A stretch of 64,000 bases of DNA from Methanofollis sp. UBA420 (GTDB lineage: Archaea; Halobacteriota; Methanomicrobia; Methanomicrobiales; Methanofollaceae). Below, piece after piece: positions 25,040 to 34,013 of this stretch (position 1 is its first letter; every line of letters starts with the position of its first letter). Where the stretch lies: NCBI RefSeq assembly GCF_002498315.1, contig NZ_DAGX01000002.1, positions 250,808-314,807 on the forward strand, read 5' to 3'. The position numbers were made by a program, and so were the translations under genes. Below the pieces are notes generated by a model. The model was not told the DNA's origin, ran no database searches, and was given only the letters and a program-made list of their open reading frames with translations.

Positions 25040-26134
25040 TTAGATCTTCCTGAAAAGGAGGAAGACTGCACCGAGGGCAAGAAGCACAAGGCCGAGGGGC
25101 ATCGGACTCTGGGCCGTCGTCGGGACAGGGTCGCCGAACTTGCCCGCCACCGTGGCATCGACCGAGATCTTCTTGATATTCTCGGCCGCGACCGTCACCG
25201 TTCCGGTCTCGGTGTAGAGCTGGGGGGTGACCTTCACATAGACAGTGCCGCCTGTCGTCTGGAGGGTGACGCTCTCCGGCGCCGTGGTACCCTGACTATT
25301 CACCAGCGACCTCTCGCCCTTCTCGTCGATGTACTCGAGCACCCAGTCGATCCCGGTGGAGGTGCTGATCGTCACCGGGCCGCCGAGGGTATCAACGGCA
25401 AAATATGCCGGGTTCCCGCGGGAGGCCGGGGCCGAAGCCGAATAGGTGGGCCCGGACGTCTGCGTCACCGCCGGCGTGACCGGTGCCTCGCCGCCAGTCA
25501 CGGTGAACTGAGTCGTCCAGACATAACTGGCGTTGTCAGCAATCTCGGCCGTATAGGTGCCCCCGGAGGTGATAGGGACAGAGGCAGAGAAAACGCCCGC
25601 ATCGGTCTCGATCCACTTCGGGCCATAGACGGTCTCTTTCTCCGCGTCGGTCACGGTGAGCCTGAGACCGGCATCACCATACTTTGCAAGCGTGCCTGCC
25701 ACCTGGAGGGTTCCGTCATAGTCCTGCGTCTTCGGGGAGGTGACGGTAAGTTCATCGTTCCTGTTCACTATCTTGAAGATTTTAACTTTCTTCGAACTAC
25801 TACCAAAGATGTTCTCGCCGCGTGACTGGACCTCAACCGAATAGGTGCCAGACCTGAGATCTTCGGTCTCGAAGGTCACCGTAAAAGTCCCGTCGCCCTG
25901 GATCACGACGGCTTGACGGTCGACCTCGCTCTTTGAAGATGTCGTGTCATAGAGGACGATGTCAACGACATAACCGGGCTTCACCGCAATGGTCTCCCCG
26001 GTCGCCTCAAGGGGCTGGCCCGCATTGATGGAATCGGGGGTTGTAATCTCGATGAATGCCGCCGCTGCCGGAGCTGCAAGACAACAGAGGAGGCAGAGCA
26101 GGGAAAGTGCAATCCTCATCATAGATATTTTCAT
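25040..26134 (-). CDS. Exported, C-terminally anchored beta-rich protein
   Basis: A 364-residue protein with a signal peptide (MRIALSLLCLLCCLAAPAAA), three immunoglobulin-like or beta-sandwich segments (about 28-110, 115-195 and 215-315), and a Thr/Pro/Ala linker. The last 25 residues are a membrane segment followed by FRKI. The layout (signal, beta domains, TTAQSP linker, single anchor, basic end) is that of methanogen cell-surface proteins. A dedicated sorting signal is possible, but I do not see a definite PGF-type motif. I chose the ATG at 26134; ATGs at 26122 and 26119 are close alternatives. Function unknown; envelope or adhesion is likely. Confidence 0.78.
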   Translation of the reverse strand: MKISMMRIALSLLCLLCCLAAPAAAAFIEITTPDSINAGQPLEATGETIAVKPGYVVDIVLYDTTSSKSEVDRQAVVIQGDGTFTVTFETEDLRSGTYSVEVQSRGENIFGSSSKKVKIFKIVNRNDELTVTSPKTQDYDGTLQVAGTLAKYGDAGLRLTVTDAEKETVYGPKWIETDAGVFSASVPITSGGTYTAEIADNASYVWTTQFTVTGGEAPVTPAVTQTSGPTYSASAPASRGNPAYFAVDTLGGPVTISTSTGIDWVLEYIDEKGERSLVNSQGTTAPESVTLQTTGGTVYVKVTPQLYTETGTVTVAAENIKKISVDATVAGKFGDPVPTTAQSPMPLGLVLLALGAVFLLFRKI

Positions 26135-26163
26135 AACAATATAGATCAACGAAATAAGTGTTA

Positions 26164-27141
26164 ATGTTATCTATACAATCTATCAAGCCATTGGCCGCGT
26201 GGAAAGGAAAAGACCGTTACGAAGATGATATCCTCGATTCCCTGACCGTAATCTTTAAAAGCGGAGGATGCTCATACCGGCGCTGTCTGATGTGCGGTTA
26301 CCGTTTTGAGGGCTATTTCGGGGCTCAAACCGAGGAGGTCCTTGCCGCTCTCAGGGGACAACTCGCCTGGGTGCAGGAGAACTTCGACCTCTCACAGGTC
26401 GGGATGGTGAAGATCTTCACGTCGGGCAGTTTTCTGGACCCTGTCGAGGTGCCGCCGACTTTCAGGGAAGAGATCGCGCGGGCCTTTGCCGGGAAGGTTG
26501 TCGTCGTCGAGACACGGCCCGAGTATGTGGAGACCGAGGCGCTCGCGGAGATGGCTGAGGCTCTCGGTTCCCCCATCCACGTAGCGATGGGGCTTGAGAC
26601 GACAGACGACGCCATCAGGGAGAAGTCGATCCAGAAGGGGTTCAGCTTTGCCGACTTCATCGAGGCATCGAAGAGAGCGAAGGCGGCGGGCGCCGGAGTG
26701 AAGGCCTACCTCCTCTTAAAGCCGCTCTTCCTCACCGAGAAGGAGGCCATCGAGGACATGAAGACTTCCATCATGGACGTGGCGCCGTACTGCGGCATGA
26801 TCTCGATGAACGCCTGCACCGTCCAGAAAAGAACAGAACTGGAACATCTCTGGAAGGAGCAGGCCTACCGCCCGCCGTACCTCTGGAGCATCCTTGAAGT
26901 GCTTGGAAACGTTGATCCCGGCGTCCCGGTCTTCTGCGACCCGGTCGGCGGCGGCCATCTCAGGGGCCCGCACAACTGCGGAAAGTGCGACCGCGATATC
27001 ATCGACGGCATCAACGAGTACGCCCTCACCGGCGACGTGGAACTGATCCGCGCCCTCGCGGAGATCGAATGCGCGTGCAAAAAAGAGTGGGAATATGTCC
27101 TCGGGCACGAGAAGCCCTGGTCTATGCCCCTCACCCGTTGA
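26164..27141 (+). CDS. Archaeosine radical SAM enzyme RaSEA
   Basis: A 325-residue radical SAM protein with cluster motif CSYRRCLMCGYRF near residues 36-48 and a C-terminal cysteine set (HNCGKCDRD and CACKKEW). The motif and layout match RaSEA, the partner of ArcS that converts a lysine-adducted preQ0 base in tRNA position 15 to archaeosine. ArcS is not in this window. The ATG at 26164 is preferred to an upstream GTG, because little leader is left after the divergent gene. It overlaps the convergent ornithine cyclodeaminase gene by 11 bp. Confidence 0.85.
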   Translation: MLSIQSIKPLAAWKGKDRYEDDILDSLTVIFKSGGCSYRRCLMCGYRFEGYFGAQTEEVLAALRGQLAWVQENFDLSQVGMVKIFTSGSFLDPVEVPPTFREEIARAFAGKVVVVETRPEYVETEALAEMAEALGSPIHVAMGLETTDDAIREKSIQKGFSFADFIEASKRAKAAGAGVKAYLLLKPLFLTEKEAIEDMKTSIMDVAPYCGMISMNACTVQKRTELEHLWKEQAYRPPYLWSILEVLGNVDPGVPVFCDPVGGGHLRGPHNCGKCDRDIIDGINEYALTGDVELIRALAEIECACKKEWEYVLGHEKPWSMPLTR

Positions 27142-28369
27142 TTTTTTCCGAGAGTTCGTCCAATTTTTTCGCAAGCATCGGGAAGAAGGTGCCCGCGTCG
27201 GAGACGATGCCGATCGCCTGCGAGGTGCCGCGGTCCATCAACTTGGTCAGGGAGGCCGGGTTGATATCGACGCAGAGCGTCTTCACGCTCGAGGGGAGAC
27301 AGTTGCCGACGGCCACCGAGTGGAGGAGGGTCGCCACCATCAGCACCATCTTCGCGCCCTTGAGATGCTTTCTCATTGCGTCCTGCGCCTCCATGACATC
27401 GGTGATCACGTCAGGGAGGGGACCGTCGTCGCGGATCGAACCGGCGAGGACGAAGGGGACATTGTTCCTGACGCACTCGTACATCACGCCGCCGGTGACG
27501 ATGCCCTGCTCGACGGCGTTCTTGATCGAGCCCGCGCGCATCACCTCGGAGATCGCATAGATGTGGTGCTTGTGCCCGCCGGTGACGAGTTTTGCGGTCT
27601 TGATGTCCATGCCGAGAGAGGTGCCGAAGAGGTTCGACTCGATGTCATGGGTCGCAAGGGCGTTCCCGGCGAAGAGGGCGTCGATGTAGCCGTCATGGAC
27701 GAGTTTCGCAAGGGCCGGGCCGCCTCCGGTGTGGATGATCGCCGGGCCGCCGACAAGGACGATCTTCCCGCCCGACCGCTTCACCTCGACGATCTCCGTT
27801 GCGATCTTCTCGATCAGGGTCTCTGACGGGCGCTCGGGCGAGACGGTTCCCTGCATGAACTCAAACCTGCTCTTCTCACGGGGGCGTTCGGGATAGTCCA
27901 CCTTGACGCCGTCCTCGCCAACGACGACGAGGCTGCCCTTCGTCAATTTGGAGAGAGGAGTGCAGCAGGCGCGCTGTGTGACCGGGTCCACGACAACGAG
28001 GCAGTCCATTTCGATGTTCTCGACAGAGAGCCATTCACCCTCATACTTCACATAGGTCGGGTGGTTGGTCGTCGAGTAAAAGTCCTTGGGGACGATACGG
28101 TCGCCTTCGGCCGGGACCAGCCGCGCGTCGGCCACCACAGAAAGATGGGCACCAAGACGGTAGAGTTCGCTGAGGATCGCCTCAAGCTGCGTTTCGTCGG
28201 CAGCACTCACCTTCAGGCAGGCATAACTCGTGTCGGTCTTTTTCTTCCCCACTTCAAAGGTAAGGATCTCGAAGTTCCCGCCCATATCCATGATCCGGTC
28301 GAAGACAAGGGTCATGATACCTGAATCGATAATATGCCCTTCCAGTTCTATCTCCCGGGAGATCTGCAT
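27131..28369 (-). CDS. Archaeal-type ornithine cyclodeaminase (LOR/SDH domain protein)
   Basis: A 412-residue protein of the LOR/SDH-domain family, which includes the archaeal ornithine cyclodeaminase and the C-terminal half of cyanobacterial AgrE. The N-terminal segment has SREIELEGHIIDSGIM and FYSTTNHPTYVKYEGEWL. The nucleotide-binding half has GGKIVLVGGPAIIHTGGG, FAGNALATHDIE and TGGHKHHIYAISEVMRAG. Known members turn ornithine into proline and ammonia. The start at 28369 (MQISREIE) fits the conserved N-terminus; the longer frame upstream is shadow. It is separate from the mu-crystallin-type enzyme at 7.6 kb. Confidence 0.88.
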   Translation of the reverse strand: MQISREIELEGHIIDSGIMTLVFDRIMDMGGNFEILTFEVGKKKTDTSYACLKVSAADETQLEAILSELYRLGAHLSVVADARLVPAEGDRIVPKDFYSTTNHPTYVKYEGEWLSVENIEMDCLVVVDPVTQRACCTPLSKLTKGSLVVVGEDGVKVDYPERPREKSRFEFMQGTVSPERPSETLIEKIATEIVEVKRSGGKIVLVGGPAIIHTGGGPALAKLVHDGYIDALFAGNALATHDIESNLFGTSLGMDIKTAKLVTGGHKHHIYAISEVMRAGSIKNAVEQGIVTGGVMYECVRNNVPFVLAGSIRDDGPLPDVITDVMEAQDAMRKHLKGAKMVLMVATLLHSVAVGNCLPSSVKTLCVDINPASLTKLMDRGTSQAIGIVSDAGTFFPMLAKKLDELSEKING

Positions 28370-28437
28370 GGTAAGAATATCGGCTGCGGCGGTTAATATG
28401 ATTTCCTTTCTGGCATTTGCGGGGAATCCGGGTGAAT

Positions 28438-29049
28438 TCAGGCAGAATGCCGCTTTTTTCCGGCGCAGATAAAACGCACCGCACGGGCAAGGTCGTCCTG
28501 TGTATTGACATTGAAGCCGAGCGCGGGTTCGTCGAGGAGAAGGCGGGATTCTTCCTGTTCTTCCTCGATCCGCGCACCGAGGAGGATGTTTACCCCGGCA
28601 GGGCAGGCAGGGACGCCGTCGACCGTCTCCTGGTAGGCGGCGCGAAAAGACGAGCCGCGACAGAGGGCCGACGGCACCCAGGTGGAGAGGGCGTCGGTGC
28701 CTGCAGAGATGTACGCCTCCTGTATCCTCTCTACGATCTCTCCCCTGATACAGGGGATGTCGGAGACCGAGGTGAAGACCGGCCCCTCTTCGCCGAGTGC
28801 GGTCACCGCTTCGACGATATCTGCGACATATCCGCGCGCCCCGGTGGCATAGAGATCGATCCCCTGCGCCCGGCACCAGTTTCTGGTGTACGGGGTCCGG
28901 GGCGATGAAACGACCATGATCTCAGAGCCCGCGTCGGCAAAGGCGTCGATGACATAGGCAATCATCGGCCGCCCGCAGATGGTCACGAGAGGTTTTTCTC
29001 CCATATTGAGGCGGGAGCCCTGGCCCCCGGCAAGGATCAGGGCAAGCAT
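28438..29049 (-). CDS. cobY: Adenosylcobinamide-phosphate guanylyltransferase (CobY-type)
   Basis: A 203-residue nucleotidyltransferase. The glycine-rich loop MLALILAGGQGSRLNMGEKPL and the metal-binding TSVSDIPCI are intact. This is the archaeal CobY group, which replaces bacterial CobU in joining GTP to adenosylcobinamide phosphate. The assignment rests on the neighbour, a CobD-type decarboxylase whose stop overlaps this start by 13 bp. A molybdenum-cofactor MobA role is the main alternative but less likely here. Confidence 0.85.
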   Translation of the reverse strand: MLALILAGGQGSRLNMGEKPLVTICGRPMIAYVIDAFADAGSEIMVVSSPRTPYTRNWCRAQGIDLYATGARGYVADIVEAVTALGEEGPVFTSVSDIPCIRGEIVERIQEAYISAGTDALSTWVPSALCRGSSFRAAYQETVDGVPACPAGVNILLGARIEEEQEESRLLLDEPALGFNVNTQDDLARAVRFICAGKKRHSA

Positions 29050-30035
29050 GCCGCAAGTGCCTCCACAAGGCGCATGTTCTCATCACGCCTCCGCACCGCA
29101 ACCCTGATCATCCCGGGCAGGCCGAAAGAGGTGCAGTCACGGACAAGGATGCCATAGGAGAGGAGGAGGCGTTCGGTAAGCCCGTCAGCAGGACAGGGAA
29201 GGGGAACCAGAATGTAGTTTGCCGTGGACGGCAGGGGAGAGAGACCGAGGTCGCGGAGTCGCCCTGCAAGCCAGGCCCGCTCGATCTCGATAAGCCTCCG
29301 GGATTCGCCAAGATCAGCATACCTGTCCAGTGCGGCCAGGGCAAAACTCTCAGCATAGGCATTCACCGTCCAGGGGAGGCGGCGCGCCTCGATCTCCGCG
29401 ACAAGGTCGGGGTCACCGAAGCCAAAACCGAACCTGATGCCGGGGACGGCAAAGGACTTGGTGATCGAGCGCGAGACGAAGAGCGCGGGATCCCTGACGT
29501 CAGAGACGCTTGCGGTCGGGTCGGCAAGTTCGATGAAGGCCTCGTCGATAAAAAGGCGCTGGCCGGGTTCGAGGGTGTCGAGGATCGCGAGCACCGCCTC
29601 CCGCGCGGTGAGCGCACCGTCAGGGTTGTTCGGGTTGCAGAGGAACCGGACAGCCGCGCCGGCCGCATCGCCGGTCACCCTGCCCCCGCAGAGCCTGACT
29701 GCCATCTCATATTCCCCGAAGGTCGGAGGCCTGATCGCACCGCTCTCACCGGGCCTGATGGCGGCGACACAGAACGCGCGGATCACCTCGACAGACCCAT
29801 TCCCTACCGTGATCTCCGCGGGATCCCGGTGAAACACCTGCCCGATCGCTTCTTTCAGGGTTTCATATCCGTCATCGGGGTAGGACGCAATCGCCTCTTC
29901 CGGGGGCGAGAAGGGGACATGCGGAGGGAAAGGGTTGATGCTTGCACTAAAATCAAGAATATTTTCTCTCGAATGCCGCCTGTGCCACCTGAGTCTGCCG
30001 CCGTGTTCAATCCGGCGGGGATACGTCCCTGACAT
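29037..30035 (-). CDS. cobD: Threonine-phosphate decarboxylase (CobD-type aminotransferase)
   Basis: A 332-residue PLP enzyme of the histidinol-phosphate aminotransferase fold. It has GNGSVEVIRAFCVA, the active-site lysine in SRSITKSFAVPGIRFGF, and FLCNPNNPDG. The start RRIEHGGRLRWHRR...ILDFSASINPFPP is characteristic of CobD, which makes aminopropanol phosphate for the cobalamin lower loop. The pairing with CobY supports a cobamide role over histidine synthesis. The start at 30035 (MSGTYPRR) drops an unlikely 22-residue extension. Confidence 0.9.
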   Translation of the reverse strand: MSGTYPRRIEHGGRLRWHRRHSRENILDFSASINPFPPHVPFSPPEEAIASYPDDGYETLKEAIGQVFHRDPAEITVGNGSVEVIRAFCVAAIRPGESGAIRPPTFGEYEMAVRLCGGRVTGDAAGAAVRFLCNPNNPDGALTAREAVLAILDTLEPGQRLFIDEAFIELADPTASVSDVRDPALFVSRSITKSFAVPGIRFGFGFGDPDLVAEIEARRLPWTVNAYAESFALAALDRYADLGESRRLIEIERAWLAGRLRDLGLSPLPSTANYILVPLPCPADGLTERLLLSYGILVRDCTSFGLPGMIRVAVRRRDENMRLVEALAACLP

Positions 30036-30110
30036 ATTGACGAATATCACGCAAATTTGGCATTCCATGGCATATAAGAATACGCTTTCAGAAAAAATCA
30101 ATTGAGAATC

Positions 30111-30118
30111 TTTTTATA
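30111..30118 (+). promoter_or_regulatory. TATA box for the cdrS-ftsZ operon
   Basis: TTTTTATA lies about 115 bp before the small gene's ATG, predicting an RNA start near 30142 and a leader of roughly 90 bases containing the palindrome. Confidence 0.45.
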
Positions 30119-30195
30119 GGATGCTCGTATTAGTTCATTCATCTGGTGCAGGATCAGACATAGAGCATCCCCCCGTCTGGCATGAGACAGACAAA

Positions 30196-30215
30196 AGTCT
30201 GACAAGTGTCAGACT
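30196..30215. promoter_or_regulatory. Perfect palindrome, probable operator of cdrS-ftsZ
   Basis: AGTCTGACA, two bases, TGTCAGACT form a perfect 9+9 bp inverted repeat 14 bp before the ribbon-helix-helix gene. CAGACA at 30155, GTCTG at 30175 and CAGAC at 30188 are further half-sites, giving a cluster of the same core across 60 bp. Ribbon-helix-helix dimers bind such short palindromes, so autoregulation is the natural reading. Confidence 0.55.
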
Positions 30216-30229
30216 ACTAGAGGCGGAAG

Positions 30230-30406
30230 ATGGAGCGGATCACGATCAGACTCCCCAAACAGCAGGTCGATATGCTGCAAAGGCTTGTTGACGGCGGCGA
30301 ATTTCCCACCGTGTCAGAGGCGGTACGACACGCGGTACGGGAACTCGTCGAAAAGCGTGGAGACCGCGTAATGAGGGAGAGCGACCAGGTGTCATTCAAG
30401 GTTTAG
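30230..30406 (+). CDS. cdrS: CdrS-like ribbon-helix-helix regulator
   Basis: A 58-residue protein starting MERITIRLPKQQVDML and continuing GEFPTVSEAVRHAVRELVE. This is a ribbon-helix-helix (CopG/MetJ-type) fold: the first strand (RITIRLP) contacts DNA, and two helices follow. The sequence and its place directly before ftsZ match CdrS, the euryarchaeal cell-division regulator studied in haloarchaea. Its stop codon lies within TAGGAGG, the ribosome site of ftsZ, so translation is coupled. TATA and palindrome sites lie upstream. Regulation of cell division genes is inferred from the haloarchaeal case. Confidence 0.85.
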   Translation: MERITIRLPKQQVDMLQRLVDGGEFPTVSEAVRHAVRELVEKRGDRVMRESDQVSFKV

Positions 30407-30416
30407 GAGGCACATG

Positions 30417-31568
30417 ATGCAAACAATCATCAACGAGGCAATGAAAAACGCTGAACGCGAGAAAACGCTGAATATTCAGGACGGGATCATCGGTGACGAG
30501 GACGATTTCCTCGGCCAGCCGCGCATCGTCATCGTCGGTTGCGGAGGCGCCGGCAACAACACGATCAACAGGCTCTACCACATGCAGGTTTGTGGAGCCG
30601 AGACGATCGCGATCAACACCGACAAGCAGCACCTCGACATGATCCAGGCCGACAAGCGCATCCTCATCGGCAAGTCGCTCACCAAGGGCCTTGGTGCAGG
30701 CGGATTCCCTGACGTCGGCAAGAGGGCCGCGGAAATGGCGCGCCCCACTCTTGAAAAACTCCTTGAGACAGCCGATCTCTGTTTCATCACGGCCGGCATG
30801 GGCGGCGGCACCGGCACAGGCGTTGCCCCGGTCGTTGCGCAGATTGCCAAGGAACAGGGCGCCATCGTCGTCGGCATGGTCAGTTACCCCTTCCAGGTCG
30901 AGAAGGCACGCCTGCTCCGCGCGGAGGACGGCCTCCAGCAACTCGCCAGCTACGCTGACTCGGTGATTGTCCTCGACAACAACCGGCTCATCAACTATGT
31001 CCCCAACCTGCCCCTCGGCCAGGCCTTCTCGGTGATGGACCAGCTCATCGCAGAAACGGTGAAGGGCATCTCCGAAACGATCACCCAGCCTTCTCTCATC
31101 AACATCGACTACGCAGATGTGCGGGCGATCATGAGTAAGGGCGGCGTCGCCTGCATGCTCGTCGGCGAGAGCAAACAGCAGAACAAAGCCGAGAGCGTCG
31201 TCCACGAGTGCCTCTCCCACCCCCTGCTGGACATCGACTACCGCGGCGCCACAGGCAGCCTCATCCACATCACCGGCGGCAGCGACCTCACCCTCCAGGA
31301 CGCTGAGGAGATCGCAAGTTCCCTCACCTATGAACTCGACCCCCACGCCGACGTCATCTGGGGCGCACGCGTGAACAACGACTACGAAGGCAAGGTCAGG
31401 GTCATGGCAATCATGACCGGCGTCAAGAGCGCCCAGATCCTCGGCGGCAGGCAGAGCAACTTTGTCCCCGCGAGCAAGCCCGCCCCCATGCCGTCCGGCA
31501 GGTCGGCCGCCCCCCAGCGGAGTTTCGCACGTGACCAGACAAGCGGCCACCTCATCGATTTCCTCTGA
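30417..31568 (+). CDS. ftsZ: Cell division protein FtsZ
   Basis: A 383-residue tubulin-like GTPase that forms the division ring. The GTP loop GMGGGTGTG is near residue 127, after IVIVGCGGAGNNT near 39. The T7-type acidic loop region (LINIDYADVRAIM) is present. The C-terminal tail is short and ends SGHLIDFL, a likely anchor-binding peptide. The pairing with a CdrS-type gene fits the archaeal FtsZ2 group, which acts in constriction. Two ATGs follow the AGGAGG site. I chose the second (30417), which has 6-bp spacing, over 30414 with 3 bp. Confidence 0.95.
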   Translation: MQTIINEAMKNAEREKTLNIQDGIIGDEDDFLGQPRIVIVGCGGAGNNTINRLYHMQVCGAETIAINTDKQHLDMIQADKRILIGKSLTKGLGAGGFPDVGKRAAEMARPTLEKLLETADLCFITAGMGGGTGTGVAPVVAQIAKEQGAIVVGMVSYPFQVEKARLLRAEDGLQQLASYADSVIVLDNNRLINYVPNLPLGQAFSVMDQLIAETVKGISETITQPSLINIDYADVRAIMSKGGVACMLVGESKQQNKAESVVHECLSHPLLDIDYRGATGSLIHITGGSDLTLQDAEEIASSLTYELDPHADVIWGARVNNDYEGKVRVMAIMTGVKSAQILGGRQSNFVPASKPAPMPSGRSAAPQRSFARDQTSGHLIDFL

Positions 31569-31970
31569 CATCTTCTTTTTTTCACGTGCACCATGTCCAG
31601 GCCGCCCCTCACAGCTGGCCGGATCGGTTCATCTCTCAAAAGACACACCAAAAAATACGCCTGAACCGACACCGGTCCGGCGAAATGCTTAATACCAAAG
31701 ATGACGCAAACTATTAGAAATCCTGGTATATCCACCGCGGATCACCACGGTGCGGCGGGTGCGTCGGCATAGCCGGATGCGCCAGAGGGTATAGGAGTTG
31801 AATATCATGAACAGCGCTACGAACACAGATATCAGAGAAACAGTCTCTGTTCTGGACGGCACTTTTGTAGTATCATTTCCCTCTGTTTCCTCCCATTCTG
31901 CGGCATCTCCCGTGCATCATCAGACCCGGTGGCCTATACAGCGGTATCAGAACTCAAGGATTGGTAAAGC
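31569..31970. other. Gap between ftsZ and coiled-coil gene
   Basis: A T-run at 31576-31582 likely ends the ftsZ transcript. A 59-codon frame from ATG 31807, preceded by TAGGAG, reads across to 31986. It runs into the next gene's start in another frame and looks poorly protein-like (many Ser, His and Arg). It may be a leader peptide or chance. I see nothing else. Confidence 0.3.
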
Positions 31971-32834
31971 ATGTTGGATGAACTGATCGAAAAGAGAAAA
32001 AAATCACTTTCCGAGTCTGAACAGCATAAAAATCGGCGCAACGAGCTTAACGCCCTTGCGAGCACCCATGCCCGTGAGCGGAACCAGCTCAACACCCAGA
32101 CCCGGGAGTTTGTCGAGGAGGCCCAGAAAAATAAGGAGCTCCGGGACCAGTCCAATAATGAGGTCCACCGGCTGAAGGACGAGCGAAACAAGCTCAACGC
32201 CAAGGCCAACGAGTACTTCGAAGAGATCGAGTCCTTCAAGAAGGACCACTCCGCCTTCCAGAAGAATGCAAGCATCAAAGAAATCCAGCGCCAGATCGAA
32301 GCGATGGAGTTCCGCCAGCAGACCGAGGTCTTCTCTACCGACAAAGAGAGGGAACTGATCGACAAGATCAAGCACATGAAGGCCACCATCAAGGAGCAGG
32401 AGGACGAACTTGAGCAGAACAAGGACCTCAAGACCAAACTCCAGAGCGCCCGTGACCTTCGTAAGGAAGCCTCAGACATCCATGACAGGGTGACCGAAGT
32501 TGCCGAACTCGCGCAGAAACACCACGACATGATGGTCGAGTTCTACCGGAAGGCCGACCAGTCCCGTGAGGCTGCCGACACCGAGCACAAGGCTTTTGTC
32601 GAGGCGCAGGAAGCCGCTGACGAGGAACACAAGGCATTCATCACCTGCCAGAAGGAACTCCGCGACTATGACAAGGTCATCTCCGGTCTCCGCAACAAGA
32701 AGAAGAAGACAAAGGTCACCAAGGAGCAGCGCGAGGTCAGGCAGGAGGCCGAGCGCATCTTCCAGCTCTTCAAGGGCGGGGAGAAACTCACGACCGAGGA
32801 CATCCTCCTTCTGCAGCGGTCCAAACTCCTTTAA
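31971..32834 (+). CDS. Archaeal coiled-coil protein (COG1340-like)
   Basis: A 287-residue protein that is almost entirely charged heptad-like helix, from residue 1 to about 255, with no membrane segment. It ends in the short conserved-looking TKEQREVRQEAERIFQLFKGGEKLTTEDILLLQRSKLL. This is the layout of the COG1340 archaeal coiled-coil family. Function unknown; a ribosome or filament-like scaffold has been imagined but is not shown. It follows ftsZ on the same strand with a separate leader and is followed by a T-run terminator. Confidence 0.85.
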   Translation: MLDELIEKRKKSLSESEQHKNRRNELNALASTHARERNQLNTQTREFVEEAQKNKELRDQSNNEVHRLKDERNKLNAKANEYFEEIESFKKDHSAFQKNASIKEIQRQIEAMEFRQQTEVFSTDKERELIDKIKHMKATIKEQEDELEQNKDLKTKLQSARDLRKEASDIHDRVTEVAELAQKHHDMMVEFYRKADQSREAADTEHKAFVEAQEAADEEHKAFITCQKELRDYDKVISGLRNKKKKTKVTKEQREVRQEAERIFQLFKGGEKLTTEDILLLQRSKLL

Positions 32835-32837
32835 TAC

Positions 32838-32845
32838 TTTTTTTT
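32838..32845 (+). terminator. Poly-T stop after coiled-coil gene
   Basis: Eight T residues follow 4 bp after the TAA, a typical archaeal stop signal. Confidence 0.55.
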
Positions 32846-32891
32846 GTGTATGCGCAACCATTTATTAGTTTGAGTGTAATTTTCTAATCAG

Positions 32892-34013
32892 ATGGCTGAG
32901 GGCACTACACTGATCCTGTGCATCGACCGGGACGACGACCTCGGGTACAAGGCAGGTCTCGCAAGTCCGGTAGTCGGACGTGAGGCGTGCCTGAACGCAG
33001 CCAGCGCACTTGCACTCGCCGACCCCGAAGATTCAGACGTCAACGCCATTTTTCAGGCCGTAAAAACCTATGACGAACTAAAAGAGCGGGGCGAAGAGGT
33101 CGAAGTTGCGATCCTCACCGGCAACCATATGCATATGCTTGAGGGGGACCGGAAGATCGGCACAGATCTCGACGACGTGATCGCCCGGACCGATGCAGAT
33201 GCCTGTGTTCTTATCTCCGACGGTGCTGAAGACGAGTACATCCTCCCGATCGTCCAGTCAAGGCTCTCCGTGACGAGCATCAGGAGGGTGATCGTCACCC
33301 AGATGCCGAACCTCGAAGGGACCTACTATATCATCAAAAAACTCCTCGACGACCCGAAGGTCTCGCGGATGGTCCTGATCCCTCTCGGCCTTGCGATGCT
33401 CATCTACGCCACCGCCTACCTCGTCGGCTACCCGGAGGGGGCGACGATCGTCGTCGTGGGCGCACTCGGCATTTATCTCCTCCTCAAAGGGCTTGGCTTC
33501 GACGAGTTTTTCAGTTACTCGGTCAACTCCCTGCAGGTCGCACTGAGACGGGGCAAGATCACCTTCGTATCCTATATCACGGCGATCCTCTTTTTCATCG
33601 TCGGGGTGATCATCGGACTGTACAGTCTGCTTGTCTATTACACCCAGGAAGGGATACTGCTCTACCTGCTGACCTTCTTCTACGGCGGGATCGGGTGGTT
33701 CACTGCGGCAGGGATCATCGCTTCGGTCGGCAGGATCATCGACGTCTACATGAATGAGATCGAAGACCTCGGCAGGGTGATCGTCCTCCCCTTTTTCATC
33801 AGCGCCATCGGCATCATCGTCTACGGCACGAGCATCTACATGCTCTCCCTCTCGCACATTGAAAAATTCCCGTACCCCGAGTTCAACGGGCTCAATGTTG
33901 CGATGTACGCCATGGTAGGGGGGCTGTTCCTCGCCTTTGTCGGCGTCTACATCCAGTCGCTCGTCAACCGCTGGATCGAGAAAAAAGGAGAGAATACTGC
34001 GATTACGCCCTGA
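32892..34013 (+). CDS. DUF373 family membrane protein
   Basis: A 373-residue protein. The first 150 residues form a soluble alpha/beta domain with ILCIDRDDDLGYKAGL and VLISDGAEDEYILPIVQSR, the marks of the archaeal DUF373 family. Six to seven hydrophobic segments follow (from about 162 to 360), so the C-terminal half lies in the membrane. The cytosolic domain resembles a nucleotide- or metal-binding Rossmann-like fold, but no catalytic set is established. It has its own start about 57 bp after the coiled-coil gene. Confidence 0.87.
   Translation: MAEGTTLILCIDRDDDLGYKAGLASPVVGREACLNAASALALADPEDSDVNAIFQAVKTYDELKERGEEVEVAILTGNHMHMLEGDRKIGTDLDDVIARTDADACVLISDGAEDEYILPIVQSRLSVTSIRRVIVTQMPNLEGTYYIIKKLLDDPKVSRMVLIPLGLAMLIYATAYLVGYPEGATIVVVGALGIYLLLKGLGFDEFFSYSVNSLQVALRRGKITFVSYITAILFFIVGVIIGLYSLLVYYTQEGILLYLLTFFYGGIGWFTAAGIIASVGRIIDVYMNEIEDLGRVIVLPFFISAIGIIVYGTSIYMLSLSHIEKFPYPEFNGLNVAMYAMVGGLFLAFVGVYIQSLVNRWIEKKGENTAITP

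Noticed and set aside
31807..31986. 59-codon frame with a TAGGAG site before the coiled-coil gene
   Set aside because: It runs into the next gene's start in another frame and has poor protein-like composition. I noted it in the gap entry but do not call it a gene.
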